Notes under the pieces: model-generated
What the model saw: only the letters and a program-made list of their open reading frames with translations
Database searches by the model: none
What the model was told of the DNA's origin: nothing
Shown: positions 16,338 to 25,091 of the stretch, one piece after another
How the letters are laid out: each line of letters begins with the position of its first letter
Numbering within the stretch: position 1 is the first letter of the stretch
Position numbers and translations under genes: made by a program
Assembly: GCF_017581925.1 (NCBI RefSeq)
Contig: NZ_JAGEVG010000016.1
Span: 1-64,000, forward strand
Direction: 5' to 3'
Length of the DNA stretch: 64,000 nt
Origin: Gelidibacter pelagius
Lineage (GTDB): Bacteria > Bacteroidota > Bacteroidia > Flavobacteriales > Flavobacteriaceae

Positions 16338-17369
16338 ATGAGCCCCGATAAAATAACCATACACGATATTGCTCGGATTCTAAATGTTGATAGTTCTACC
16401 GTTTCACGGGCACTTAACGACAGTCCCAGGGTAACTGAAAAAACTAAAAACAGAATTATTGCCAAGGCCCATGAATTGGGGTATCAGCGGAATGATTTGG
16501 CCTCAAACTTGCGCAAAAATAAAACCAATACCCTGGGTGTTATTGTGCCTCGTATTTCAAGGCATTTCTTTTCTTCTGCCATTGCGGGAATTGAAGAGAC
16601 GTCTTATAATCTTGGGTATAATGTTATTATTTGTCAATCCTTGGAACAATTGGAACGCGAGCATAATAATATCAATACCTTAGTGGCGAATAGGGTAGAT
16701 GGTGTTTTGGTATCCATATCTATGGAGACGAAAAACTACGAGCATTTTGAAGGCCTAAGAAAGCGAAAGATCCCATTTGTTTTTTTTGACAGGCATCTCG
16801 ATATACCCGATACGAGCAGTGTCCTTATTGATGATTTCCAAGCTGGTTTTGATGCTACAGAGCATCTTATAATAAAAGGATGTGAAAAAATCGCCCATTT
16901 TTCTGGGCCCATGCATTTGGAAATCTATAAAAACCGTTGTGAAGGCTATAAAGCGGCACTTCTAAAACATGATATGGAGTTTAGTGAAGAACTGATTTTT
17001 AGTTCCCGCCTAATGGAACAAGACGGTGTGGACAATGTCAATAAAATTATAGAGTTACCTTATAAGGTAGATGGTATCTTTTCAGCAAATGATGTTGCCG
17101 CCATTAGTGCCTTGCAACAGCTCAAAAGAAATGGATATAAAATACCTGAGGATATTGCCATTGTAGGTTTTAGTAATGAAGGTATATCTGCCGTGATTGA
17201 GCCGTCGTTGACGACTATCAATCAGCCTGGGTTTGATATTGGAAAACGGGCTGCTGAACTTTTAATTTCTCAGATCACTAATTCTAATAAAAACTTCATC
17301 AATGAGAAAATTGTTATTCAGGCGAGTCTTGTAGAACGAGATTCTTCCCAGCATAATATGGCCTTTTAA
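16338..17369 (+). CDS. LacI-family transcriptional regulator
   Basis: 343 residues. Residues 4-50 form the LacI helix-turn-helix (ITIHDIARILNVDSSTVSRALND) plus hinge region (RKNKTNTLGVIVP), followed by a periplasmic-binding-protein-like effector domain ending in PSLTTINQPGFDIGKRAAELLI. It is transcribed away from kduI with a palindromic operator between them, so it most likely represses the kdu/TRAP operon and itself. The effector is probably a keto-deoxy sugar acid, by context only. Confidence 0.95.
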   Translation: MSPDKITIHDIARILNVDSSTVSRALNDSPRVTEKTKNRIIAKAHELGYQRNDLASNLRKNKTNTLGVIVPRISRHFFSSAIAGIEETSYNLGYNVIICQSLEQLEREHNNINTLVANRVDGVLVSISMETKNYEHFEGLRKRKIPFVFFDRHLDIPDTSSVLIDDFQAGFDATEHLIIKGCEKIAHFSGPMHLEIYKNRCEGYKAALLKHDMEFSEELIFSSRLMEQDGVDNVNKIIELPYKVDGIFSANDVAAISALQQLKRNGYKIPEDIAIVGFSNEGISAVIEPSLTTINQPGFDIGKRAAELLISQITNSNKNFINEKIVIQASLVERDSSQHNMAF

Positions 17370-17399
17370 GAAAGGAGACTAAATAGACTTAAAATAAAA

Positions 17400-17427
17400 A
17401 GGCTTACCCGAAATTTCGAGTAAGCCT
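17400..17427 (-). terminator. terminator between lacI and the PL8 gene
   Basis: AGGCTTAC (17400-17407) pairs with GTAAGCCT (17420-17427), with an inner CGAAATTTCG palindrome. On the minus strand the stem is followed by TTTTTATTTT. It lies in the 83-base gap between two converging genes and may act on both strands. Confidence 0.85.
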
Positions 17428-17452
17428 AATTGAGGGTTTCTATTAATTCAAA

Positions 17453-20400
17453 CTATTTTACAACAAACTTTACGGTTGCTATTTGATTGGTTGTTCTTTC
17501 AAATACTTTCAAAAAGTATATTCCAGATGACAATCCTGCAGTATTTATTACTGTTCCTTTTGCTTTTTGGTGACAGGTTCCTAAAATATCGTAAACTTCA
17601 AAAACGACATCATCCGAAAATCCTGACAACTTGAAATTTAGATGATCACCTGAATTCACAGGGTTTGGATAGACAAATACAGAGAACTCTGATGGATTGT
17701 AATTAACTGGAAGATCTTCCAATCCGAGAGTGGTATTGTTCAAGTTTCCTACATTGAACTCTGACACTTGAATGGTACTTCCTGAGTTAACATCCCATCC
17801 GGTAATAACTAATTTAATATAACGATAGCTCACTTCAGGGAAGGATACTTTAACTTCTGGTACATCGGTTGCAATAGGCACATCTTCAACTATTGGGTTG
17901 AAGGGGCCATTTTCTGAATTACTACCATAGAAGGATACTGAAGTCGCCCGTAGAATGCTTAAACTATTGTCCGAACGGTGTCTATAGGTAAAGAAGCTAA
18001 TATTTTGAAGAGCTTGCATGTCTATGGTAAAGGACGGTTCATATTCTGGATCAGCCGTAATTCCTCCAAAGGTCTTTCCTGGCTTTACAAACAAAAAGGC
18101 GGTTTGTGTATTGTCATCTATGATATACTCTGGCTCTGAACCTCCCACAACCGTATCCGTAGGCCCTTCTATTGAAGTTTTAATGATCCAGCCTGATTTA
18201 TCCAACAAAGTTTCTTTGCCTGGGTAAAGAGGCGAGTCTTGGTTAATATTAAATCTTAAGGACTGTCCTAAATGAGGACTGGAAGCGCTATAAGTGATTA
18301 ATCTTGGCTCTCTAACTTCAGAGGTTACCACACCCAAATTAATCGGAATTGTTTCATTTTGTGGATCTGCAACATAGATGATCGCTTCGGCTTGATCTAC
18401 ATCTTTGGCCAGTACTACACAACCTGCATCTGCTTCTATCGCAAAATCATTATGAACGAATTTCGAGGCTTTATGAAACACCAAGCCGTAACTTTTTTGT
18501 GCTTTATGGTAAACGGCTTGTAAAGAATCAGAATTTACCAAGATTTCAATATCTGAAATCATATAAGTATCTACTTCTGCCTCAGAAACTCCTGGAACAA
18601 TTACGTAGGCGTAGGTGTCTTCCGTAGGATCGACACCATGGTCAAAGGCTAATGTGAAAACGTCTTTTACAACCGTAGGCTCATTTGCATAATTGGTGTT
18701 TATACTTGACCATAAACCAGTTTTTTGCTGCGCCGATAGATTGATGTTGCCATGCTCTGGAAAGTAATAGGCTACTTTATCGTGATATACCCAATCTAAG
18801 TTGTTGTAATCATAATCGCCTGAGATTATGGAAGATTTTGTACCACCGGAAGACACGGTGATATTCCCCTCAAGAAGGTTCTGATTGACGGTTGTATTTA
18901 CTTTTAGACCTGAAGTGGATTGAATGCTGTTTCCTAAACAAACAATTTCATTATCAAAAAAGAACCATGCTTTATTCGCAGAAGTATTGATTCCACTGTA
19001 AGTGTCGTTATATTGATAGGCGGAAACGGTATTTAAATTATCGGTTACTCCACCAACAAAGTCTGATGTTCCTTTCTGAAGATAACTTGATGCTTGGGGA
19101 ATAGAAGTGTATTCTGGAGAAGTAACGCCAGGGATTTTAGACCAGTCCCACACTGGGAAAATATTATAATACTCATCGCCATCAACAAAAATTCCAGTAG
19201 CACCATCGGACAAAAAGTATTGTTTGATGCCCTCTCCGTTATCGCTTAGGTATTCATTGCGAACCGTTCTATTGGAAACCATGCGTAAATCTACTGTATA
19301 GGCTGGTTTGTTGTGTAATGTATAATCGGAATGGTAATAATGAACGCTCGAAGGTGTGATGCCATAGTTTGGATCTTCGGCTCCTGTTAATCGAGAAATT
19401 ACATTATCGTAAATTGCCGCATTTGCAGGATCAAGACTTTTCATTCGTTCAAAGATACTTGTATCCCCTGTCTTTTTTGTGGCGTTAGGTCGGGTAGAAG
19501 CCCGTCCTAAAGGGTTGAAAAGCATATATTCACCTCTAAATATAGTTGCATAGGAATCCTTTACCAAATTACTTAGAATTTGCAATCTATCAGATGGAAT
19601 GGCATATTCTGTGTCTACAGCATACATGCTTGCCTTGGTAATTCCTGTTAGAAAAACATTTCCATAGGAACCAGTATACAACTGGCGTCCGTGTTGTGTG
19701 TAAGAATTATCATATTGTATCCCTTCACTTCCTGTTGTTAGCTCAATAGGCGAATAGATATAGGTCATTGTCTCGTTCAGTAAATCGGAATCTTTGATAA
19801 GACAAGCTCTATACATATGGTGCAAAGCCACATCAATGCGGTTGGCGCCAGTTTGAGACGAAGGGTTTCCTCCATTATTGCTTAAGCGTGCAATAGCTGT
19901 GTTCAATAAGACTTCCGGAATTCTTTCACTCCCTAAATAATCCATTAGGATAAGATACTGTCCCATTAGTTTTGGTTCTCCAATTTGGTTATAATACCAA
20001 TTGTTTGAGCTTGGTTGCTCGGTTTGCCAATATTGAAGCATTGTATCCATCTTTGCTTTTAAGGAAGTATCTTCATAGTAGGTGCTTCTCTCATCAGTGT
20101 AGGCCAGCCCCATATCCATTAAACGGTCTAAATGCACTAGTGGAGGCCAGTCTGTTCTGGCGGTTGATGAATAATCGACATCCGGAAATGCACCATCTGA
20201 TTGCAATTGAGCCAAGTAAGAAGCAACATCTGCATCTCTTTGACTAACATCTTTTGATTTCTCTTGTATGAGGTCAGCAACAATACGCTCTTTAAACAAG
20301 TCAAATACCAACCTGTCCAAGACCGTTACTTGACAAGTTGCTGTAATCGATGGGTCATTTATGGCTATAGCCGTTATAGTCACGGTACCTAGAGCGAGAC

Positions 20401-21943
20401 CTTTAATTTTATTGTCTGAAGTAATTTCTACGATAGACCCATCACTAGATTCCAACGTAAATTCCTTATTGGCTACAAAAATTGGAGAGAAGTAAACGTT
20501 TAAAGTTTCAATATCATTTATCACAAGGTTGTACTCCTCATTTTCGAAGGCTATTGCCGTTGGAGTTACTGCATTGCCTATTGCCATTATTTTGGTGTCA
20601 AAATCTACGGGACTTGAGTACTCGCCCTGCATCCAGACGATATCTAAAGGAGCGTTTTCAGGCAGATTTTTTACTCGCCTTGGACGTATGTTCACTTGGC
20701 TGGAACTTGTTCCTGAAGTTAAAGTTTCTGCCTCATGCCACGTACTTCCTGAATCTGAGGTGGTATATTTGTAGATCTCGAAAACACCTTGCTCACTTCT
20801 TTTAGATAAATAAACTGTTGATAAGTCGTTGGCAGCAAAGTTAAGACCTCCTGAAGAAAAAGAATGTGAAGGAAACCGCGATTGGTTTGCAGAATAGGCA
20901 GCAGTATGCAGACCATCACCTGCATCGGCTATTTCTGTGGTTACCCATTGGTTGCTGACACTGTCCCAACGAGCCTGATGGTAAACATGTTCTGTACCAT
21001 CAGGGTTAAAAGTGTCAAACAACACAACAGGTTGATCATTGGCATCTAATTGAATATCGTAAGCCCAAGCCTTTTTGCCACCCTCTTGTTCATTAAAAAT
21101 CACATCTGGTGGACTTCCGGCATCAATGGTTGACTTGACTATGAGTGTTCCATCTGCTTTAAACAAGTCAAAACTTAATCCTGTGGTAGGTGTTGAAGTT
21201 CCTACCAATTTCATATAATGTATTGAACCTTGGTTATAAGCGTAGAAATTATCTGATTCACCACCACTGGCCAGCTGGGTAAAAACTATATGTATTGCGC
21301 CATCACTACCTTGGTAAGCCTTCATGTACGGGATATCTAATTTTACCCTATAATCATTGCCATTTTGGATGGGAAATAATCCTGCACGCCTAGTACCACT
21401 GGCTAAATCTGCATTTACAGTTTGATCTGTTGCCGAATTTAATCCTGCTCCATAAGTTATACCAACACTATTTTTTCCACGATATAATACATATATATCG
21501 TCTCCCACGGCAAATGGAAGAGTCCCACCGGCACCATATGCTATAGCTGTTTTTGGAACGGACCAATCCGAAATATCTTCAGGATTGGTAGAAACCCAAA
21601 TGAAATAATGGGCCTCTCCTTCATTTCTCGAAGCAAACAATAGAATTTGACCATTCTCCCTTACTAACAACGCCGGCGAGGCAAAATCGCCCCTATAGCT
21701 GGAAGCGACGATAGTCTCTTGATAATCACCTGTTGAATGATCATACGACGCTGCCACTAGGGACTTATTACTGTTTACCCATGAAAAATAAGACTTCCCG
21801 TTATGGTAAACGGCACTTGGCTGCGAATTCACAGACCAAGCACCGTCTTCAGTTAAAGGAACTGTAATCTTTTCCTGAGCACTTAAAATGTTGTTTCCTA
21901 AAAGGAAAACAACAAGTAATGCAAAGAGTAATTTGTTTTTCAT
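17453..21943 (-). CDS. secreted BNR propeller-PL8 polysaccharide lyase chimera with T9SS sorting domain
   Basis: 1496 residues, by far the largest enzyme of the PUL. Signal peptide 1-22 (GNNILSAQ). Residues about 25-455 form a BNR_4-type propeller (VYHQARWD, SDSGSTWHEAE), a fold also found in PL24/PL25 ulvan lyases. About 458-541 is a bacterial Ig-like (Big_2) domain. About 545-1215 is a polysaccharide lyase family 8 domain: aromatic patch W649/Y650 and catalytic N701, H751, Y760, R814 and R818, with the same spacing (50, 9, 54, 4) as in PL8 hyaluronate and chondroitin lyases. About 1245-1400 is a discoidin-like binding domain also found in the lipoprotein at 23887-25071, and 1422-1496 is a type IX secretion C-terminal domain (VYPNPVNSGD...GIYFLKV). 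PL8 enzymes cleave uronate polymers by beta-elimination, giving unsaturated products for GH105. Substrate is not defined by sequence; the propeller may be a second lyase or a binding module. Confidence 0.92.
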   Translation of the reverse strand: MKNKLLFALLVVFLLGNNILSAQEKITVPLTEDGAWSVNSQPSAVYHNGKSYFSWVNSNKSLVAASYDHSTGDYQETIVASSYRGDFASPALLVRENGQILLFASRNEGEAHYFIWVSTNPEDISDWSVPKTAIAYGAGGTLPFAVGDDIYVLYRGKNSVGITYGAGLNSATDQTVNADLASGTRRAGLFPIQNGNDYRVKLDIPYMKAYQGSDGAIHIVFTQLASGGESDNFYAYNQGSIHYMKLVGTSTPTTGLSFDLFKADGTLIVKSTIDAGSPPDVIFNEQEGGKKAWAYDIQLDANDQPVVLFDTFNPDGTEHVYHQARWDSVSNQWVTTEIADAGDGLHTAAYSANQSRFPSHSFSSGGLNFAANDLSTVYLSKRSEQGVFEIYKYTTSDSGSTWHEAETLTSGTSSSQVNIRPRRVKNLPENAPLDIVWMQGEYSSPVDFDTKIMAIGNAVTPTAIAFENEEYNLVINDIETLNVYFSPIFVANKEFTLESSDGSIVEITSDNKIKGLALGTVTITAIAINDPSITATCQVTVLDRLVFDLFKERIVADLIQEKSKDVSQRDADVASYLAQLQSDGAFPDVDYSSTARTDWPPLVHLDRLMDMGLAYTDERSTYYEDTSLKAKMDTMLQYWQTEQPSSNNWYYNQIGEPKLMGQYLILMDYLGSERIPEVLLNTAIARLSNNGGNPSSQTGANRIDVALHHMYRACLIKDSDLLNETMTYIYSPIELTTGSEGIQYDNSYTQHGRQLYTGSYGNVFLTGITKASMYAVDTEYAIPSDRLQILSNLVKDSYATIFRGEYMLFNPLGRASTRPNATKKTGDTSIFERMKSLDPANAAIYDNVISRLTGAEDPNYGITPSSVHYYHSDYTLHNKPAYTVDLRMVSNRTVRNEYLSDNGEGIKQYFLSDGATGIFVDGDEYYNIFPVWDWSKIPGVTSPEYTSIPQASSYLQKGTSDFVGGVTDNLNTVSAYQYNDTYSGINTSANKAWFFFDNEIVCLGNSIQSTSGLKVNTTVNQNLLEGNITVSSGGTKSSIISGDYDYNNLDWVYHDKVAYYFPEHGNINLSAQQKTGLWSSINTNYANEPTVVKDVFTLAFDHGVDPTEDTYAYVIVPGVSEAEVDTYMISDIEILVNSDSLQAVYHKAQKSYGLVFHKASKFVHNDFAIEADAGCVVLAKDVDQAEAIIYVADPQNETIPINLGVVTSEVREPRLITYSASSPHLGQSLRFNINQDSPLYPGKETLLDKSGWIIKTSIEGPTDTVVGGSEPEYIIDDNTQTAFLFVKPGKTFGGITADPEYEPSFTIDMQALQNISFFTYRHRSDNSLSILRATSVSFYGSNSENGPFNPIVEDVPIATDVPEVKVSFPEVSYRYIKLVITGWDVNSGSTIQVSEFNVGNLNNTTLGLEDLPVNYNPSEFSVFVYPNPVNSGDHLNFKLSGFSDDVVFEVYDILGTCHQKAKGTVINTAGLSSGIYFLKVFERTTNQIATVKFVVK

Positions 21944-22371
21944 AACAACTATTTAAGAATTAATAAATTTTTGTTGATAAAGCTTGTAATTCAGTTGCTT
22001 TAGGTTGGAACAAATTATTATTATATCTTAAGTTACAGTTGTCTTATTTGCTTTAGTATTTGCCGTTTCTGGTTGTATTTTCAAGTATTTATGCCAAGAT
22101 GTCTACGGGTGTCACTGTTTTATGTAAATCTCCTCGATTTTTAGGATGAAACTTAAAGTTACTCTAAACTGGAGGTTCGTAATCTTTCTTGTTATTGAAG
22201 AAACTGCATCTCCGGGATATGCTAAGCGATGGGATTTATATTATGATTTTGCTATTTCAGGAGATAATCTATCAAGAATTATTTGAGTTTCTGTTGTTAA
22301 TCATTAAAATGGAAGGTTACTTAAAGTAAATATTCTTAAATGTTTTAGCGATGCTTTGGCGAATTGTGATA
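21944..22371. other. leader/promoter region of the PL8 gene, no element resolved
   Basis: About 430 bases upstream of the lyase start on its coding strand. It must contain the lyase promoter, but I found no exact TAnnTTTG with a spaced TTG, nor a copy of the kduI palindrome. No coding or RNA gene is seen. Confidence 0.4.
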
Positions 22372-22412
22372 AAAAAAGGAAGCTTATGCATGATACAAGA
22401 GCTTCCTTTTTT
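22372..22412 (-). terminator. terminator after the DUF2264/GH154 gene
   Basis: Perfect 13-bp stem AAAAAAGGAAGCT (22372-22384) with AGCTTCCTTTTTT (22400-22412). It starts 21 bases after the stop of the minus-strand gene ending at 22434, and the symmetrical A/T tails would let it work on either strand. It isolates the PL8 gene as a separate transcription unit. Confidence 0.85.
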
Positions 22413-22433
22413 ATGGGCCTTTATTTAAGATTA

Positions 22434-23690
22434 TCAATATTTTACATGATAATCTTTCTTAAACGCAGCGCCGTTCCAGGCCTTTTGGGAGGTCCATTCT
22501 TCTGCAGGATCACTCCAAAAAGGATTGTCGGCTGGGAGGCCTAAAGGTAAAAAACTTAAGGATGCCATGTATAAACTTCCGGTGGAGGTATAATAATCGG
22601 CTATTTCCGGAGTGTGTCCCGTAAATCCAAGTTTTAACCAGCCATTTTTATCAAACGCCTCGCCGCCAAGCATATTTTCAGTGACTTTAGTGAGTGCACA
22701 TCGTACTTGTGCAGGACTGACACCTTCAGGAAGGTTTTCTTCCAATGCTACTTGTGCCAACGCTTGCATTGCACCGGTCCGATAGGTTATTGACCGTCCT
22801 ATGACGGGAAATGTACCCACTGGCGAGATCATTCGTTCCAACTGATCGGCGTAGCGCACCATGCGTTTTAGCGCAAGATCGTAGTCAGCTTGCGGTTTTA
22901 TGTTATGTTTGACCAAGATTTCCAAAGTATCCACCAACATGGGGTGAATTACAAACGAGTTGTAATAATCAAGCGCAAAGGTTGGTCCGTCACTGTACCA
23001 TCCATCACCCACGTACCATTCGTCAAACTTATCGAGTGCTTTATCCACTGCTTTCTTATCCCAATCTTTTTCACCTATTGATAGCAAAAAAGATTCTGTT
23101 AACGCGGTGAAAAGTAACCAATTGCTATCGAATGCTTTTCGCGTTCTCAGTGCTTTAAGTTCTGTAATCACTCGTGTTTTAGTTTGTGCATCGAGTGGTT
23201 CCCATAATGCTTTTCTTGCTCTAACAAAACCATGGACCATATAAGCGGCATCCACAATGGGTTGATGCTCGTTTCTGAAATTCAAATAATCTGGACTTGA
23301 TGGGTTCACTCCGTTAGCTATTCCTTTGAGTACATTCGCTCTTAGGGTGGCTCTCAATTTTCCTTCTTCAGAAGAATCATCAGGTAATGCCAACCACGGC
23401 GCTATTCCTGCCAAACATCGCCCAACGGCTTCCAAATAGGTGACGTTCTTTCGGCTATCGTAAAAAGGCGATTTTTCCACCAGCATGTTTTTTCGTAAAG
23501 TTCCCTTGGCCAGATTGGAAAAAATGGGATCGGCCATTTTATAAATAATATGTACCCATAAATCTCTATCATTCCCTGAAACAGGAAGGGGATGGGACAA
23601 CTTAGTGTCGCTAGCCACCATTCCAAAGGGTGTGATGGCGGAAAGCATCACGGCTCCAGAAACTGATCCTAAAAATTTTCTTCGTTCCAT
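22434..23690 (-). CDS. Tat-exported DUF2264 protein, GH154-type glucuronidase candidate
   Basis: 418 residues. It starts MERRKFLGSVSGAVMLSAITPFG, a twin-arginine (Tat) signal unlike the Sec/lipobox signals of other PUL members. The body has an alpha/alpha-toroid look with RCLAGIAPWLALP, FDEWYVGDGWYSDGPTFALDYYNSFVIHPML and PVIGRSITYRTGAMQALAQ, which I recognise as DUF2264. As I recall, the founding characterised member of this family (GH154) is a beta-glucuronidase. In this locus it would remove glucuronate or act on end sugars in the periplasm. It is flanked by terminators on both sides, so it has its own promoter. Confidence 0.82.
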   Translation of the reverse strand: MERRKFLGSVSGAVMLSAITPFGMVASDTKLSHPLPVSGNDRDLWVHIIYKMADPIFSNLAKGTLRKNMLVEKSPFYDSRKNVTYLEAVGRCLAGIAPWLALPDDSSEEGKLRATLRANVLKGIANGVNPSSPDYLNFRNEHQPIVDAAYMVHGFVRARKALWEPLDAQTKTRVITELKALRTRKAFDSNWLLFTALTESFLLSIGEKDWDKKAVDKALDKFDEWYVGDGWYSDGPTFALDYYNSFVIHPMLVDTLEILVKHNIKPQADYDLALKRMVRYADQLERMISPVGTFPVIGRSITYRTGAMQALAQVALEENLPEGVSPAQVRCALTKVTENMLGGEAFDKNGWLKLGFTGHTPEIADYYTSTGSLYMASLSFLPLGLPADNPFWSDPAEEWTSQKAWNGAAFKKDYHVKY

Positions 23691-23760
23691 TTTGTTTTTA
23701 AAATATATAAAATTATTAATCTGATTTTACAGATGTTTTATAATTGCTAACAATAATAAA

Positions 23761-23795
23761 GAAAAACGAGGTGACCAAAAGCTTCGTCACCTCGT
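23761..23795 (-). terminator. terminator of the GH105/SusCD surface operon
   Basis: Stem ACGAGGTGAC (23766-23775) / GTCACCTCGT (23786-23795), continuing on the minus strand into TTTTTC. It lies about 90 bases after the stop of the glycan-binding lipoprotein gene and closes the operon that begins upstream of SusC. Confidence 0.85.
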
Positions 23796-23886
23796 CATTC
23801 CAGACTAAAACAAATTATTGCGGGGTATTCGCTTTAAAATTCTTTGAATCGACTTCAAAAGCTTTTATCCTTTATAATTGTCTCAA

Positions 23887-25071
23887 TTAAAGCTCTTCAT
23901 ATCCAAGTTTGATGATATTAAAATCGGATATCTGAACCGTATTCCCTGTGGCATGCCACTTGTCATAAGTTAACTTGAAATAACGGTAACTGACCGTTTT
24001 AGGTAGATCGACGATGACTTCATTTTCTTCAACATTAATACTTAAGCCTTCAGCCACAGACTCAAAATCTACACCGTTGTTGCTTCCATACACACTTGCT
24101 TCCGCTAATCTTAAAAAAGCTGAAGCATTCTTGAGACGATGACGTAAGTAAAAGGCATCAAAATCTTCTTCCTTTTTCATATCAATAATAAAATACACTT
24201 CCTCATCGTTTCCAACGGTTATTCCTCCTAATGACTTTCCTGGTTTTACCAAAACCAAACAAGTAGGCTCTCCTTCCATAGTGCCGTAAGCATCTGGGTC
24301 ATCGATTAAACTTTCTGGAGTCCCAACTACAGTACCATCAGCGAAATACGGGTGAGAGGTTGTGACTTCCCAACCATCGCGATCTAAATTTTGATAGGTT
24401 GTGTTTCTAACCTTAATTTTTATGGTTTTTTCTATATTACTGCCATCATCCGATTTAATGGAGATGTTAACATCACCAAGACCCACCGTGGTAAGAACCC
24501 CTCTACGGGTTATCGTTGCAACTGAAGTATCATCTGAAGCAAAGATTAGATCCTTGTTGGTAGCGAACTCTGGGTTAATACTAATGATTTCTGATAAATT
24601 AATGGATTTATCGATACCCATATAAAAATCTTGATATGCTGGATCTATATCCAAAGATTCAATCAAAAACAATTTACTATTCACTTTAACTGTTATGGAG
24701 GTCCATAAATCGGTATTGTTCACTGGATCTATCCTTAATGCCGCTTCACCAACTCCAATAGCGGTAATAACACCATCTTCGTTTACTTTAAAGACCTCTT
24801 CATTTGCGCTAGAGTACTCATAGCTGTACGCGTCTTTATCTTCAGCGTCATCTGGCAATAACTTCACATTGACCTTGTATGTATCGGCCACTTCCAATAC
24901 GACAATGTCATCAGTTATGCCCTCCACTTCTATACGCGTTACTTTTATGACGTTTTCCTGTACGTCGTCATCTGAATTACAGGAAACAGTCATTATGGTA
25001 AGGGAAAGTAATACTATCCAAACAAACCCAATACTTTTCACTAATCTCATATTTTTATAGTTTATTCTCAT
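23887..25071 (-). CDS. putative surface glycan-binding lipoprotein
   Basis: 394 residues with a lipobox (SLTIMTVSCNSDDD); the real start may be M1 or the second Met 7 codons in. Two Big_2-like domains span about 40-130 and 135-215 (DGVITAIGVGEAALRI; RRGVLTTVGLGDVNISI). Residues about 220-390 are a discoidin-like domain clearly related to that in the PL8 enzyme: shared LVKPGKSLGGIT, FIIDM, RHR, YGSN and VSYRYFKL. Position after SusCD and domain make-up fit an SGBP that captures the polymer at the cell surface. No catalytic residues are visible. Confidence 0.8.
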   Translation of the reverse strand: MRINYKNMRLVKSIGFVWIVLLSLTIMTVSCNSDDDVQENVIKVTRIEVEGITDDIVVLEVADTYKVNVKLLPDDAEDKDAYSYEYSSANEEVFKVNEDGVITAIGVGEAALRIDPVNNTDLWTSITVKVNSKLFLIESLDIDPAYQDFYMGIDKSINLSEIISINPEFATNKDLIFASDDTSVATITRRGVLTTVGLGDVNISIKSDDGSNIEKTIKIKVRNTTYQNLDRDGWEVTTSHPYFADGTVVGTPESLIDDPDAYGTMEGEPTCLVLVKPGKSLGGITVGNDEEVYFIIDMKKEEDFDAFYLRHRLKNASAFLRLAEASVYGSNNGVDFESVAEGLSINVEENEVIVDLPKTVSYRYFKLTYDKWHATGNTVQISDFNIIKLGYEEL

Positions 25072-25091
25072 GATTAAAATAACTTTACTAA

